A stretch of DNA of 64,000 nucleotides from Porphyridium purpureum (Eukaryota; Rhodophyta; Bangiophyceae; Porphyridiales; Porphyridiaceae). The DNA lies in assembly GCA_008690995.1 (NCBI GenBank), contig VRMN01000005.1, positions 1 to 64,000 on the forward strand, given 5' to 3'. Within the stretch, counting starts at the first letter, position 1. Each line of letters opens with the position of its first letter. Of this stretch, positions 9,746 through 19,712 are shown piece after piece. The notes beneath the pieces were generated by a model. That model searched no databases. It worked only from the letters and a program-made list of their open reading frames with translations, and had not been told where the DNA came from. The position numbers and the translations under genes were made by a program.

Positions 9746-10570
9746 ATGCGGCGGCGGCGGCGGCGGCGGCAGCAGCAGCAGCAGCTGCTGGTGGTCGGGC
9801 TGGTGGTGGCGGTGGTGGCAGTCATGGTTGGTAACGCAAATGCGGTCAGCGAGGAGGCGTGCAGCGCGGCGGGAGATCACGTGCAGCGCTGTGAGGCGCA
9901 AGTGTGTGAGCGTTTGACGGGAGCAAGGGCTCTGGAAATGGACGCGGAAGCGGCGAACCCAGGCGCAAAGGTGAACCTGCAGCAAGAGCCCGTCTGCACC
10001 ATACCCGCAAAGGTTGAATGTCAGTGGAAGGACTCGGCGGCGACCGACTGGCGGCACTTTGACGTTTCTGACCGCCACGCTTTTTGTAGGAAGCCACCAC
10101 GCGCGCCGTGTGCTTACGACCGGAAGGTGCGAGCTTATATCTTGTCTGCGGCATTGGTGCTAAGCCTGCTCCTCTTTTTCTTGTGCCTCATTGCATTCGA
10201 TTATTCCATTGGCCTCTCGGCGTCCAACAACCGTCCGATTGCGTATCTTCGCTCCGTCCAAGAGGCTGGGCTGAGCGGTGACACAAACGCGGCGTCACCA
10301 ACAAAGCAGCTCGTGCGCGCAAAAGTGTGGACGCCTGTGACGTGGTCATACCTTGCGTCACATGTCAAGACCGACTCGGGCAAGCACGTGCTGAACATTG
10401 ACGATACTTGTACCATCTGCCTGGAGCCTTTAATTGCACTCGCGCCGCACACCGAGGCGCGCTCGTGCGCACAGTTGGAATGTTTGCACATTTTCCACGC
10501 GCCGTGCTTGTCCGGCTGGCTTGAAAATCGTGGCAACTCATGTCCACTGTGTAGGAAATCATTTCGCTGA
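9746..10570 (+). CDS. membrane RING-H2 E3 ubiquitin ligase
   Basis: 274 residues from the ATG at 9746; an in-frame upstream extension to 9617 is low complexity. The start MRRRRRRR-Q5 is encoded by (CGG)n(CAG)n triplets. A hydrophobic signal or anchor follows (~14-29), then a cysteine-containing domain of ~95 residues, probably lumenal. A second hydrophobic segment lies at ~130-152 (ILSAALVLSLLLFFLCLIAF). The C-terminal RING-H2 finger (~222-270) has CTIC, a central CLHIFH with APCL, and CPLC. RING-H2 fingers recruit E2 enzymes; this layout suggests a ligase of the endomembrane system or cell surface. The partner of the lumenal domain is unknown. Confidence 0.85.
   Translation: MRRRRRRRQQQQQLLVVGLVVAVVAVMVGNANAVSEEACSAAGDHVQRCEAQVCERLTGARALEMDAEAANPGAKVNLQQEPVCTIPAKVECQWKDSAATDWRHFDVSDRHAFCRKPPRAPCAYDRKVRAYILSAALVLSLLLFFLCLIAFDYSIGLSASNNRPIAYLRSVQEAGLSGDTNAASPTKQLVRAKVWTPVTWSYLASHVKTDSGKHVLNIDDTCTICLEPLIALAPHTEARSCAQLECLHIFHAPCLSGWLENRGNSCPLCRKSFR
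9748..9790 (+). repeat. triplet repeats (CGG)n then (CAG)n inside the RING-H2 gene
   Basis: A run of about eight CGG-type triplets followed by about five CAG triplets, encoding poly-Arg then poly-Gln at the start of the protein. Confidence 0.85.
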
Positions 10571-10797
10571 GGCGCATACGCGATGAGACGCGCAAGACGC
10601 TAATACACCCGTGTACATTCATTCGCGACAGTTCTCAGGAAATATGCACAAAGCACAACATGGAGTCCTTGCCCGGCCTGGAAGAAAAACGAAATTAAAA
10701 AAAAGCGTGGAGTAATTTTTGTACAGAAAAATGCCATTCGAAAGCGACGGCACTTCCTCCCCCACGCGGTCTCGCAAAGCCCGACTCGCAGCCTCCG

Positions 10798-11808
10798 TTA
10801 TTGTGCAATAATAGAATGGCCCTGGAAGAACAGGCGCACGGCTCGCGCAACCGCGGCTGGCTGTTCGTGAAGTACGAGAAGTCCGGCATGCGGCACTTCC
10901 ACCACAGAGGTGTACTGTCGGCTCAGCAGCTGGCGGGCCGCGTCCACCTGTTCGACTGCTGTGTAGCATTCCTTTCCGACAATGATCAGTACACTGGTGT
11001 GGCTCAAGGCGCCACCCACGAGTCGAGCATCGGCGAGAAGGTCAGTGCGCACTGCATCTGCATATACCAGCCGAAGCACATTTGCCACTGACATTCGATC
11101 CAGCGTCTGGCTGAACAGTCGTACCTGTTCTGCTCTTTGCTCGCGAAACGTGTCCGAAAACCATCTAGCGAGAAAATAATTGTGCGCCCATTGTGGCCAA
11201 GCCGTGATTCCTTTGAGCCAGTAATTCACCATCATTCTCGTGTACATAATATCGGTGACACCTGCGCTTTGCAGGGTCGGTGATATCAGGATAATGGAAC
11301 GCACATCGTGCGCATGGGCAAGTGCATGTCGAAACATGACGTTCGCCCCAGTTCCGACACCCAGAAGGAAGTAGTTTTTGAGGCCATAGTGACTTACCAC
11401 GTGCGCAACACTTGCTGCGAGGTCGTCGAGCGTGATCCATTCTTGTTCTTCGGCAATATCACCTGCGCGTAGCTCGTGCCCGGGTGCCTCCAAGTGGTAA
11501 TGGCAAGTCTGATACAATTCTTCGCACACACCAGCTGAACAAAACTGCAGAAAGGCCGTAAAAGTGGACGCGGCATTCAGACCTATGTCGTGAAAAGTTA
11601 GGAGCGCCGGCTTGGACTCATCACCGTGCACCGACACCCGCAATCCGGCGATGTGTTCCGCGCGCACAAACGTGCCCGGCAGGTTGCTCACGCATCCGTC
11701 TTCGCCCTCGATCACCAGGTCTCGCAAACTCTCTACAGATTCCCCCGGCAAAAGGCTAGAGCCGATCGCTCTTAGCCCCTCTTCAACGCCCTCGACATCC
11801 CCATCCAT
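10798..11808 (-). CDS. NDRG family alpha/beta-hydrolase-like protein
   Basis: 336 residues. It shows the NDRG layout: ALLTFHDIGLNAAS (family: TYHDIGLNH), then HYHLEAPGHE (family: H.DAPGQ), the GLKNYFLLGVGTGANV nucleophile-elbow region lacking a catalytic Ser (G-V-G-T-G-A) and late LIIVGKE. NDRG proteins have the alpha/beta hydrolase fold but appear to lack hydrolase activity; roles in stress and growth signalling are reported in other eukaryotes. Tail-to-tail with the RING-H2 gene (227 bp apart) and divergent from the next gene. Confidence 0.85.
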   Translation of the reverse strand: MDGDVEGVEEGLRAIGSSLLPGESVESLRDLVIEGEDGCVSNLPGTFVRAEHIAGLRVSVHGDESKPALLTFHDIGLNAASTFTAFLQFCSAGVCEELYQTCHYHLEAPGHELRAGDIAEEQEWITLDDLAASVAHVVSHYGLKNYFLLGVGTGANVMFRHALAHAHDVRSIILISPTLQSAGVTDIMYTRMMVNYWLKGITAWPQWAHNYFLARWFSDTFREQRAEQVRLFSQTLDRMSVANVLRLVYADAVRTDLLADARLVGGALSHTSVLIIVGKECYTAVEQVDAARQLLSRQYTSVVEVPHAGLLVLHEQPAAVARAVRLFFQGHSIIAQ

Positions 11809-12027
11809 TGTTGGTCCCCGACCGTATTGGACAAAGAAACGTCGCCTCCCGCACTTTGTCCGTGAGCGTTTCCCCGAACACCGGCGAAGCGTTTACCACT
11901 CGATGGGTGCCGGCGGCAGTGCATGATGCGGCGGCGGGGCAAGTGGCTGGAGGGTTTTGGCCTGTTTTGGAAGAACCGCCGATGCAACCCAAGCCACAGT
12001 ACTGGCCAGGGCAACAGGCACAGAAAG

Positions 12028-12699
12028 ATGAGTCGAGACGTCAGAGACACATCGCTGGCCCTCGTCACGACGTTGGACGTGGTGGATTTTGACGGCACGC
12101 TGGTGTGGACGCCCGGTCCAGAAGACGGCCGCAACCTGTATCAATCGTGCACGGGAGTTCCATTCCCATGGAGCGGGTGGTGGGGTCGCCCAGAGTCGCT
12201 GCGGCCCCCGCTTGTACCTTCTCCGGCGCCGCGCGACATGCTGAATGACGAGCTTGCTCAGCGGCTGCGTGCGTCGTGGAAGGATCCAACACATTTTAGC
12301 ATTGTGCTCACCGGCCGTGTCGAAAAATTGCGCGCCGATGTGGAGCGCATACTGACAGATCTCGACATGGGCTTTCTGTGCGGCGAGGATAGGCTGTTCA
12401 TGAAACGCGGTAGCGACGACGTGCTGCGGTTCAAGAGCAACTTGCTCCTCAGTCTCGTTCTCGGCGACGTGGCGGCGCTGAACCTGAGCGGCGTGAAGAA
12501 GCTGGTTTTGTGGGACGATCGCATCGACCAAGTCCGCGGCTTTGACGAGCTTCTTCGGCCGAGATTGGAGGCGCGTGGCATTGATGTGGATTTTTATCAT
12601 GTATCAAAGGAAACAGGCTGCACACCGTTTCCGCCGCGGACCGACGAGACGCCTGTAGGTGCACGCTCTGGGAGTTTGGGTTCTTCGATTGAACGATGA
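12028..12699 (+). CDS. HAD-superfamily protein, Swiss Army Knife RNA-repair-like (HAD_SAK_1 type)
   Basis: 223 residues from the ATG at 12028; the open frame extends to 11923 but the start just before the HAD motif is more natural. Motif I is VVDFDGTLVWTP (Asp20 and Asp22), followed by a Trp-rich segment (FPWSGWWGRPESL), motif II-like FSIVLTGR and KKLVLWDDR. This order matches the HAD_SAK_1 family, whose members are linked by comparative genomics to RNA repair. The catalytic residues look intact. No experimental role is implied. Confidence 0.75.
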   Translation: MSRDVRDTSLALVTTLDVVDFDGTLVWTPGPEDGRNLYQSCTGVPFPWSGWWGRPESLRPPLVPSPAPRDMLNDELAQRLRASWKDPTHFSIVLTGRVEKLRADVERILTDLDMGFLCGEDRLFMKRGSDDVLRFKSNLLLSLVLGDVAALNLSGVKKLVLWDDRIDQVRGFDELLRPRLEARGIDVDFYHVSKETGCTPFPPRTDETPVGARSGSLGSSIER

Positions 12700-12827
12700 T
12701 GACGACATTTTGGTCTGCATGAATTGCACGCGGCACAAGCACACAGAGGTCCGAAGGTCAATGCCGTCACTTTACAGTGCAAGTATTCTGGATCGCACCT
12801 AACTGTCAAATGTAAATCAAAGCCATC

Positions 12828-14537
12828 TCACACGGATTTGCTTCCCACGGTCGGTATTCGAAGTCCCAATCTCACTCGCAGAAAGTCGATCATTTGGCGG
12901 CGCGCACGTTCGTAGTCTATTCCGGCGAAGCTGGAGGCTCTTCGCATGGCTCCAAAGGTGCGGTCCAGAAACATGCTGCCAAATATGATGGCATAGAAAA
13001 AGTACCCCAGCATGCCTACTGTCACTGCGAGATCCAACACCACTCTCCGCCAAATGTGGAAGTATGCATGGATGAGCACGATCACAAGAAAGACGCTTTC
13101 GGCTTTTTCCTGAACCGCCGCCGGGTCGATCGCGAGATGGATTGCGACAACCAGGTCCAAGAAAATGGCAAATCCATGCGTCATTACCAGAAAGAGAAAC
13201 AGGGTCTCTTGGTCAACGCGCATGCGGTCCAGCACGTCTTGCTGATGGATCGCCGTGAGCAAGAAGCAGAGGCAGAATACCACAAACAAGTACCCGCTCA
13301 GCATGGTATGCACCTGGTTGGTCTGCAGCGTCGACATGTATTGGCGAGCATAGTGAAACAGCGAAAACGATGACACGAGCGGCAAAATCATCCCAAAATA
13401 AAAGAAGAGGCCCCGATAAAATGCCGAACGGCTAGCCTCTGGGACGACACGATCCACGCTTTCCGCAATCTCTACCGCTACCTTGTCATTGAACTCAGCA
13501 GCAGCTTCCAGTCCTTCGAGCATGGGTGAGATGACGCGAGAGGCCTTTCGGATACTCCCACGAAGCAAGGGCGACAAGTTCTGAAAGCGACGGTCAAGCC
13601 ACGTTTCAAAGAATGAATCCTCACGCAGCTTGATGACTAAATATTGGTACTGCTGCAGCAGGTTTTGATATGTCCTTGTCTTCTCTTCTACGGATTTGCC
13701 CGCCAACTGCTTTTCGCTGAGCACCTTCTTACCATGCTCCTCGAGCTCCGGAATCTGCAACCGAAGCGTGCGCACACGTTCTTCAGCTTGGAACTTCAGC
13801 TTGGCCTCCAACTCACGCCGATCAAATGTATTCTTGTACCTCTGCCTCATCACTTCCAAGTCTGCCTTTGTCTTTTCCACATTAGCCTGTAGGTTGGCGA
13901 CTTGTGCCTGGGTCGCATTGTACTCCTTGAGCTTCTGCAGTACTGCTGTTCGCAGATTTTCCAATGCGAGCTTATCCTCTTGTTCTGCCGCGACGGCCGC
14001 CCGGGCTCTCGCGGCTGCTGCCGCTTCTTCCGCTGCCAGCGCTTGCTCAGCAGAATCTCGCCGTGAATCTGCTCCACCGCCGATAAGATCGGAACCGTCA
14101 AGCAACCCTTGACCTGAGGTTTGCGACTTTTGCGCTCGATCCATTCCAGATCCAAACGAGGACGCATGTATGTTATCATGATTCTGTGCCTGTGCCGATG
14201 CTATTTGTTCCGTCAATATTCTTCTGTGATCCTCGTTCGTCCCGAAACTCCTGGTTGAAGTGCTGGGGTCCACTTGCCCAGCTGGCTCAGTCGCGCCGCC
14301 ACCTCTAGAGCCCTCTGGCGCGCCAACCGCTCCCCGTCGCCGCAATATATCATCAATCAAATGAGCCCCACCCCCTTGACTCCCACTGCCTCGGTCAAGA
14401 CTCCCAAAAGCCGGCGAGTAAGTCCCAGGGCCATCGGCGCCCACGACAGTTCGCACAGCGTGCGCACATAAAAGAACAAACATGGCGAGCCGCGCAGTTT
14501 TTGGACATAGCAGCCTGTGCCGCGAAAGCCGCATCAT
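12828..14537 (-). CDS. unrecognised secretory-pathway protein with coiled coil and C-terminal membrane helices
   Basis: 569 residues from the ATG at 14537; a longer frame upstream has only a GTG start. The N-terminus looks like a signal peptide (LAMFVLLCAHAVRTVVGA). Then comes a Ser/Gly/Gln-rich region, an Ala/Glu-rich coiled coil (about 160-310, many heptad Leu and Lys/Glu) and a C-terminal half with about five hydrophobic segments (from FFYFGMILPLVSSFSLF to GMLGYFFYAIIFGSMF). The tail is basic. No family is recognised. The layout would place a long lumenal coiled coil on a multi-pass anchor. Confidence 0.75.
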   Translation of the reverse strand: MMRLSRHRLLCPKTARLAMFVLLCAHAVRTVVGADGPGTYSPAFGSLDRGSGSQGGGAHLIDDILRRRGAVGAPEGSRGGGATEPAGQVDPSTSTRSFGTNEDHRRILTEQIASAQAQNHDNIHASSFGSGMDRAQKSQTSGQGLLDGSDLIGGGADSRRDSAEQALAAEEAAAAARARAAVAAEQEDKLALENLRTAVLQKLKEYNATQAQVANLQANVEKTKADLEVMRQRYKNTFDRRELEAKLKFQAEERVRTLRLQIPELEEHGKKVLSEKQLAGKSVEEKTRTYQNLLQQYQYLVIKLREDSFFETWLDRRFQNLSPLLRGSIRKASRVISPMLEGLEAAAEFNDKVAVEIAESVDRVVPEASRSAFYRGLFFYFGMILPLVSSFSLFHYARQYMSTLQTNQVHTMLSGYLFVVFCLCFLLTAIHQQDVLDRMRVDQETLFLFLVMTHGFAIFLDLVVAIHLAIDPAAVQEKAESVFLVIVLIHAYFHIWRRVVLDLAVTVGMLGYFFYAIIFGSMFLDRTFGAMRRASSFAGIDYERARRQMIDFLRVRLGLRIPTVGSKSV

Positions 14538-14823
14538 GGCCACTGTGCCTGAGCTTGCCCCACCCGTTCTAAACCCCGGTCTGCCGTTCGCACAGTCGCC
14601 ATGCACATCTGAACAAGCTTCAACCGCACACACATAAGCTTCACACGAGACGCGTTGACATGACCCTCCCTCGTTTACTAAACCAAGTTTGTGATAAAAT
14701 AACGCTTCCCTAGCAAGACATGACGCCGATTTGCGTCTGTGTCAACGCAAACGGTGATACGTAGCTCGCGGGGATGGCTTACGAGCGCGCACGGATAGAG
14801 CACTTGGTCGAATGCAGAGCAGT

Positions 14824-15201
14824 CTACGGCTTGGTCAGAAATGCGACGCCGACCAGAAATGCCAGGAGCGCAGCGAATGTGAGACCAAAGTGCTGCACAC
14901 TCTTGGGCGCCTGGTACACCATGTTGCGCATGGCCAGCTTGATGAACGAGTCCTTCTCCTGCGGCGGCGGCGCTGGGGTCTGTGCCTGTGCTTTAACAGC
15001 CTCTTCATCCGTGGACTTTTGCGCGCTTCGCACCACTCTCCTCGCCGTCGCATGGGCAACACTCACACGCCTCGTGCTCATCCTGTTCATCTTCATTGCC
15101 ATGCGCGATGTCGCCGCCACATCCTCTGTCTCGCGCGCTGACAACACGCCGTTCATCCTCACCGCCCATTGCCCGTAGGCAGGCGCTGTAAATGCCATCA
15201 T
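14824..15201 (-). CDS. small single-helix protein, probably plastid-targeted
   Basis: 125 residues from the ATG pair at 15201/15198; another in-frame ATG lies at 15285. The start MMAFTAPAYGQ resembles the phycobilisome linker in this window (MAFVSSGAIG). Red-algal plastid transit peptides typically keep an early Phe, so import into the plastid is inferred. The mature part has a Gln/Pro-rich stretch (QAQTPAPPPQEK) and one C-terminal hydrophobic helix (FGLTFAALLAFLVGVAF), with a very short tail. No family is recognised. Confidence 0.55.
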   Translation of the reverse strand: MMAFTAPAYGQWAVRMNGVLSARETEDVAATSRMAMKMNRMSTRRVSVAHATARRVVRSAQKSTDEEAVKAQAQTPAPPPQEKDSFIKLAMRNMVYQAPKSVQHFGLTFAALLAFLVGVAFLTKP

Positions 15202-15369
15202 TACTCGTCCGCTGAACCACCAGCCCTCTACCTCTACTGCTTCAGAGACAACCGGCGTCGCTCTTCCCTTTCCCACAACTCTCATCACCGCTTTTTTTCT
15301 TCACCAGTGAAATAACAACCAGCCACGCCCGGCCTTTCAAAAAGTGGAACGTGGGCGGGTGTACAGTAA

Positions 15370-15380
15370 TAGGGTACAGT
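15370..15380 (+). promoter_or_regulatory. TAGGGTACAGT motif, candidate promoter element
   Basis: TAGGGTACAGTTTA, 101 bp upstream of the exportin ATG, preceded by a second GTACAGT core at 15361. Identical core to sites at 9061 and 35657. Confidence 0.45.
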
Positions 15381-15480
15381 TTAAATTGGTTTGTTTTTTA
15401 AACATTAAGAATTTTGTGAAAGGAAGGAAGTGCGAGAGGGGAGAGGGCAGACGGAAGGGGAGAAAGGATGGTGAAGAGCA

Positions 15481-18400
15481 ATGGGGATAGAGGAGAGTGT
15501 GATTGCGGCGAGACTGCAGAACTTCTACGCGACTGGACAAGGACATGAAGAGCTTGTGAGTTTCCTAGATCACGCCGAAGCGCTGCCGTTTGCGCGCACA
15601 GTGCTGCTGCAGTTCTGCGCACCGCGTGCGCAGTTCGCTCAGACCGACTTGTACGCATTGTACTACGCGATCACAATCGTGCATCATGTGGTCGCACAAG
15701 ATATGCTGCTGCCTTCCGCGTCGGTCTCGGCGCTTGCTCAGCAGCGCTTTGAGCTTTTGCGCGAGCTGAGCGCCGCGCAGCGCGCCGCGTTGGTTTATGC
15801 AGGCCCGCAGGTTGAGTTCGTGCAGGCCGCGCGCCGAAAATTGGCGCATACCCTGGCAAAGATCGTCCAGCGCGACATTGTTCTACGCATGTCTGCGGAC
15901 GCGGCGAATTCCACGTGTCCTTTAATGGCGACTCTGGTGCAGCAGATATCAAGTGCATTCCAAATCGGCTTCGAGCAACTGCAGGCCCAGTGCGGCGATC
16001 CGGGAAGCACTCTGTTCAGTGCGGTATGCGCGATAGAGACACTCGGTGTATTTGTCAACACGGTTTTGCAGGAACAGTCTGACGGCACGAGTTCGGAGCT
16101 GCTGCACAGTCACAGAATGTGCATTAAGACCCTTATTCAGAGCGCAGAGCAAATGCACAGTCTAGCGTTATGCATGCAGCGCGGTGCTGATTTGTGCAGC
16201 CTCCTGAGACCAGCATATTCACGCAGCGAAGATTGGTTTGCGCTGTCACGCGTGGTGTCGATTCAAAAGGAATGCATACAGGCGTGCCAGCTCATTCTAC
16301 GTACCAGCGCGAACCGACTTCCGTCTCCGCACGTCGCCGTCGAGCTTGTGCAAACACTACGTAGCGTGGCGTCACTCGACCTCGACGAAAAGGAACTCGC
16401 GCTTTCAGCGCTGGGAGCGCTGTCGAGCATGTTCAACGACGGCTCTGCGTCGCTACTTCAGCTGCTTAGGGTACATGGAGTCACATTTGAAAGTTTACTG
16501 GGCGATTCGTTAACTCATATACGTCAAACTCTGAGCGCCGCATCCTCACGGAACCGTTGGTCCGACGAGGACTACTCAGCCACACTGCTGGAGTACGTAC
16601 AATCGCTCGTCGGAAAGCACATTGTGGTGCTCACAGTTCCCGCCAGTGCGGGCCTGCTGAACGATATTCTTGGACAGCTGCTTGAAGTTACCTTTGCGTC
16701 CAAAAATTCACCGAGGCTCCTCCCGAAACTGACGCGCTTCTGGGCAGAATTTGTGAAGCGTCTTGCGGAAGGAGACAAGGTCACGGAAAGCTTGAACCAG
16801 CCGAAGGCGTTTCTCAAGGACGGATTAATTCAATTGGCCAGTCATTTGGTCGGCATGGCGACATTTGCCGGGAATGCAGATGTTCTTCAGGGCCTGGAGG
16901 AATGGGGCGACGACGACGATGACGCAGAGGATGGCGACGGTGATGGCAACGATCGCAGGTATTGCATAACCCGAGCAGATGCCTCGGCAATGGACTGTGT
17001 GCGCCAGCTACATCGCCAGTTTGTGCCTGAGCTCCGCCACGAGGATCGCTCTGCGGATGACGAGGAGCAGCACGTCTACTCTGAGCGCAAGGAGTATATT
17101 TTCATGTGCATGTCAGTAATTGGCGAGGTGTGCAGTTTGTATCCCCAGGATGCCGCGGTGCCGGTGGCAATGTTGGTCAAAGACCGTCTGCTCCACATCG
17201 ACAGCATTGAGGCGCAGGACGTCACGACGTACTTGCGACTCGCATTGAGCGTTTCGTCGTTTCTCATGGTAGACTCGCCTGCCACGCGTGAACTGCTGCA
17301 GGTCATCGTAGAACGGGCCCTTGACTTGAATTCGCTCATGTCCAAAAGTAAGTTGCAGGTTCGCGTTTTGTTCAAAACGGTCGGCGCTTTGCTCAGGCTT
17401 TTGCTTTGTTTACCTGAGAACGTTTGTCAAGACGTAGTCTTGCGCCTCGTCGCAAGCCTGCGCTGGTGCATTCTGGATTCGGGGCGTGAGGACACGATCT
17501 TACCGGCTGCGAAGCTTTTGGCCGAAATCTGTAGTAAGCTACGATTGGGCTTGTTTCGTGACCAGCCGCCCATCAGCGCCAGTGAGTGGCTCCATCGGCG
17601 CGCTTCTGTCAATGATACTTATATCCGGCTGGAAACAGGACGCTACATCACTGCCACGGCAGAGCGCGCGCTGCTGTTTCCCAGCCAAGGTGTTAAAAGT
17701 AGCCAGGCACTGCCTCCGGAGGAGTGGGAACTCCGGGCAACCCGATTCCGTGAATTTTTGTCCACGATTCTTTCTGACTTTGTAGCACAGCTCGGCGCGT
17801 TGAAGGCAAGCGAGCAATTGTCATTGGACACGAATGCGATGCTGTGCGTTGAGGAAGGTGTCACGTTGATGCACACGATGGTGCTGGTCATGTATGGAGA
17901 GCTCAATACTCCGAGGGACGCGTTGTGGTTCTGCTGCCAGGACCTGATTGGAGCTCTTGTTTCAGACGTGCTGCCCCGCATCGTCCCGGTGCGTAGCATC
18001 GAGAGTGGCAGAATGTGTGGGCTTGTCGTCAGTATGGTATCGTCGGCCGACCAGTGCTTCCGAAAGCACATGCACCATGTCACGAAACGCTGCTGCACAG
18101 TGGTCATGACCAGCTTGAGCGGCATTTTGGCGGACGGATCAAGCGGGGCCTTGAGCAGCAGTACCGGAACCGACCAGGTTTGCCTCGCCATGCTCGAGTT
18201 TATGCGCGAGGTCTTGTCGCAGGGTAGTAGCGCGGATGTGGAGTGGCTTGTGCAGGGCTGCATCACGCTTTGCTCCCGCGCACTCACTTCGATATGGTTG
18301 CCGCAAATCAGTTATTCCGTGCAGCAGCCTCAGTCTCTGTCCGCGCAGAATCAGCACCTTGCAGAAGAGCTGGCTGTCAGCAGTTGTCGCGCCATTGGGG

Positions 18401-18960
18401 AGATCCTTGTGCGGCACTGGCTCTACCTTTTTTCGTCCACACACGTTTCTGTGGAGGCACTGCAGACGGCCTCTTCCGTTGTTGATGCATCCGCACGAGT
18501 GGACGAGTTTATGCTGCTAACGTCTGGATTGCTGTACGTGCTGGAACACGCGCAGGAAGCTCCTGTTATCCGTAGCGCGTTGCAGGCATTGCAGGAGGCA
18601 AATACCACGCGCCGACTGTATAGCCGACCTGTTTTTGCCGCGCAAATGCTGCGTGTCCAGTTTGAGGTGCGCGTGCTCATGTGCATGACCAGCGAAATGC
18701 ATCACGCTCTGCGTGACGACCTGCAGATGTGCCTGTTTGACATGGTGAGCTGTGACTGGCAGGAATTCCATGCCACTGTGCTCGGCTCGTTTTTCGAGAC
18801 CCCAGCGGCCGCTTTCCTGCTTCCGCTGCAGCGTGACTTGCTGCGCTCGGTTTTCTCGAATGAAGACTCACAGCAGGGTTTTCTGCAGGCCTGCAGGATC
18901 TTCTGCAACGACTTTGCATTCTATCGTAACGTCGTCAAGCGTGCTTCGCAATTGGCGTGA
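15481..18960 (+). CDS. exportin of the importin-beta superfamily (XPO4/XPO7-like)
   Basis: 1159 residues, almost entirely predicted amphipathic helices, in the size range of exportin-4 and exportin-7 (about 1090-1150). The N-terminus (ALYYAITIVHHVV, FELLRELS) follows the exportin pattern of helical repeats leading to an importin-beta-N/Xpo1-like region. An acidic loop at ~475-490 (DDDDDAEDGDGDG) fits a cargo- or Ran-sensitive insertion. Exportins carry proteins or RNA out of the nucleus with Ran-GTP. The choice between XPO4 and XPO7 cannot be made by eye. Single exon. Confidence 0.65.
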   Translation: MGIEESVIAARLQNFYATGQGHEELVSFLDHAEALPFARTVLLQFCAPRAQFAQTDLYALYYAITIVHHVVAQDMLLPSASVSALAQQRFELLRELSAAQRAALVYAGPQVEFVQAARRKLAHTLAKIVQRDIVLRMSADAANSTCPLMATLVQQISSAFQIGFEQLQAQCGDPGSTLFSAVCAIETLGVFVNTVLQEQSDGTSSELLHSHRMCIKTLIQSAEQMHSLALCMQRGADLCSLLRPAYSRSEDWFALSRVVSIQKECIQACQLILRTSANRLPSPHVAVELVQTLRSVASLDLDEKELALSALGALSSMFNDGSASLLQLLRVHGVTFESLLGDSLTHIRQTLSAASSRNRWSDEDYSATLLEYVQSLVGKHIVVLTVPASAGLLNDILGQLLEVTFASKNSPRLLPKLTRFWAEFVKRLAEGDKVTESLNQPKAFLKDGLIQLASHLVGMATFAGNADVLQGLEEWGDDDDDAEDGDGDGNDRRYCITRADASAMDCVRQLHRQFVPELRHEDRSADDEEQHVYSERKEYIFMCMSVIGEVCSLYPQDAAVPVAMLVKDRLLHIDSIEAQDVTTYLRLALSVSSFLMVDSPATRELLQVIVERALDLNSLMSKSKLQVRVLFKTVGALLRLLLCLPENVCQDVVLRLVASLRWCILDSGREDTILPAAKLLAEICSKLRLGLFRDQPPISASEWLHRRASVNDTYIRLETGRYITATAERALLFPSQGVKSSQALPPEEWELRATRFREFLSTILSDFVAQLGALKASEQLSLDTNAMLCVEEGVTLMHTMVLVMYGELNTPRDALWFCCQDLIGALVSDVLPRIVPVRSIESGRMCGLVVSMVSSADQCFRKHMHHVTKRCCTVVMTSLSGILADGSSGALSSSTGTDQVCLAMLEFMREVLSQGSSADVEWLVQGCITLCSRALTSIWLPQISYSVQQPQSLSAQNQHLAEELAVSSCRAIGEILVRHWLYLFSSTHVSVEALQTASSVVDASARVDEFMLLTSGLLYVLEHAQEAPVIRSALQALQEANTTRRLYSRPVFAAQMLRVQFEVRVLMCMTSEMHHALRDDLQMCLFDMVSCDWQEFHATVLGSFFETPAAAFLLPLQRDLLRSVFSNEDSQQGFLQACRIFCNDFAFYRNVVKRASQLA

Positions 18961-19345
18961 CCGGAAATGTACAATTCATGGTGTTAAATCAAACTTGATG
19001 TATACATACACTCTGCTCACCTGGACCATTGCTTACAAAGCAGACAGCGGCAGGGTGCCACGCGCGTGGCTGGCGGCCTGCCTGAGCGGCGTATGGCCAC
19101 TGCATCCTGCGTTGGTGTCCAGAACGCGCGCGATCAAACCAAAAAATGCGCGCGGTCCGTCCTCATCAGCGATTACTCCTGCGCGAAGATCGTCCGTTCA
19201 GGCTCAAGGCCTAGGAGGCATCGAGCCTTCCATGGAGACACACGAGCTGCTGCTGCATGCCTGAAGTGCGTCTTGTCGGCGCACGAGCGCCCAGAAGAGT
19301 GCCCTTGTTCTTCTTCCTCGGTGCTCGCGCGTGTGTGCGCGCGCC
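18961..19345. other. intergenic flank of the retroelement insertion
   Basis: 385 bp between the exportin stop and the target-site duplication. No gene seen. Confidence 0.6.
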
Positions 19346-19350
19346 GCAAA
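19346..19350. repeat. target-site duplication (gcaaa), left copy
   Basis: The 5 bp gcaaa immediately left of the outer element is repeated at 30217-30221 immediately right of it. Confidence 0.9.
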
Positions 19351-19652
19351 CGTGGAAAGTTGCCCGTCCCACTCGTCGATGGGCGTGCGGAAGGGCGAGT
19401 GCGAACGTACCGGGACGTCGTGACGGGGATTCAGCGGGTGTAATGCGATGTGACTCGACTAGCGTCCCGCCGGATGCCGATGTGACGTGACTCGATGTGG
19501 TCAGATTGCATCAACAAGGACCCGGCGGGCGTCTATATAGTGGGTGCGGTCGCGCAGAGATGGCAGACGGATAAGCCTAGAAGAAAAGAGAGAAGGTAAG
19601 GGAAGGGGAATAGTAAAAGGGTTCTTCGTTGATCGTTAACAGAAAACCCACG
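19351..19652 (+). repeat. copia-type element, left LTR
   Basis: 302 bp, starting CGTGG and ending CCACG (5-bp inverted termini around the usual TG...CA). It contains a TATA-like tctatatag at 19532-19540. A direct repeat of CGATGTGAC with TGACGT/TGACTC cores near 19446-19497 could bind bZIP-type factors. No difference from the right copy was seen. Confidence 0.93.
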
Positions 19653-19664
19653 TGGTATCATCGC
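19653..19664 (+). other. primer-binding site of the copia-type element
   Basis: TGGTATCATCGC directly after the left LTR. The first eight bases match the usual initiator-Met tRNA primer site. The same 12 bases follow the LTR of the nested gypsy element. Confidence 0.75.
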
Positions 19665-19712
19665 CGGTTCGGCGGGTGAGGAGCGGTAGTCTCTGGTGCG
19701 GGGCCTGTCGGG

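Noticed and set aside
19353-19650. TG...CA as the exact copia-type LTR boundary
   Set aside because: The gcaaa target-site duplication only matches if the LTR is CGTGG...CCACG, two bases longer at each end.
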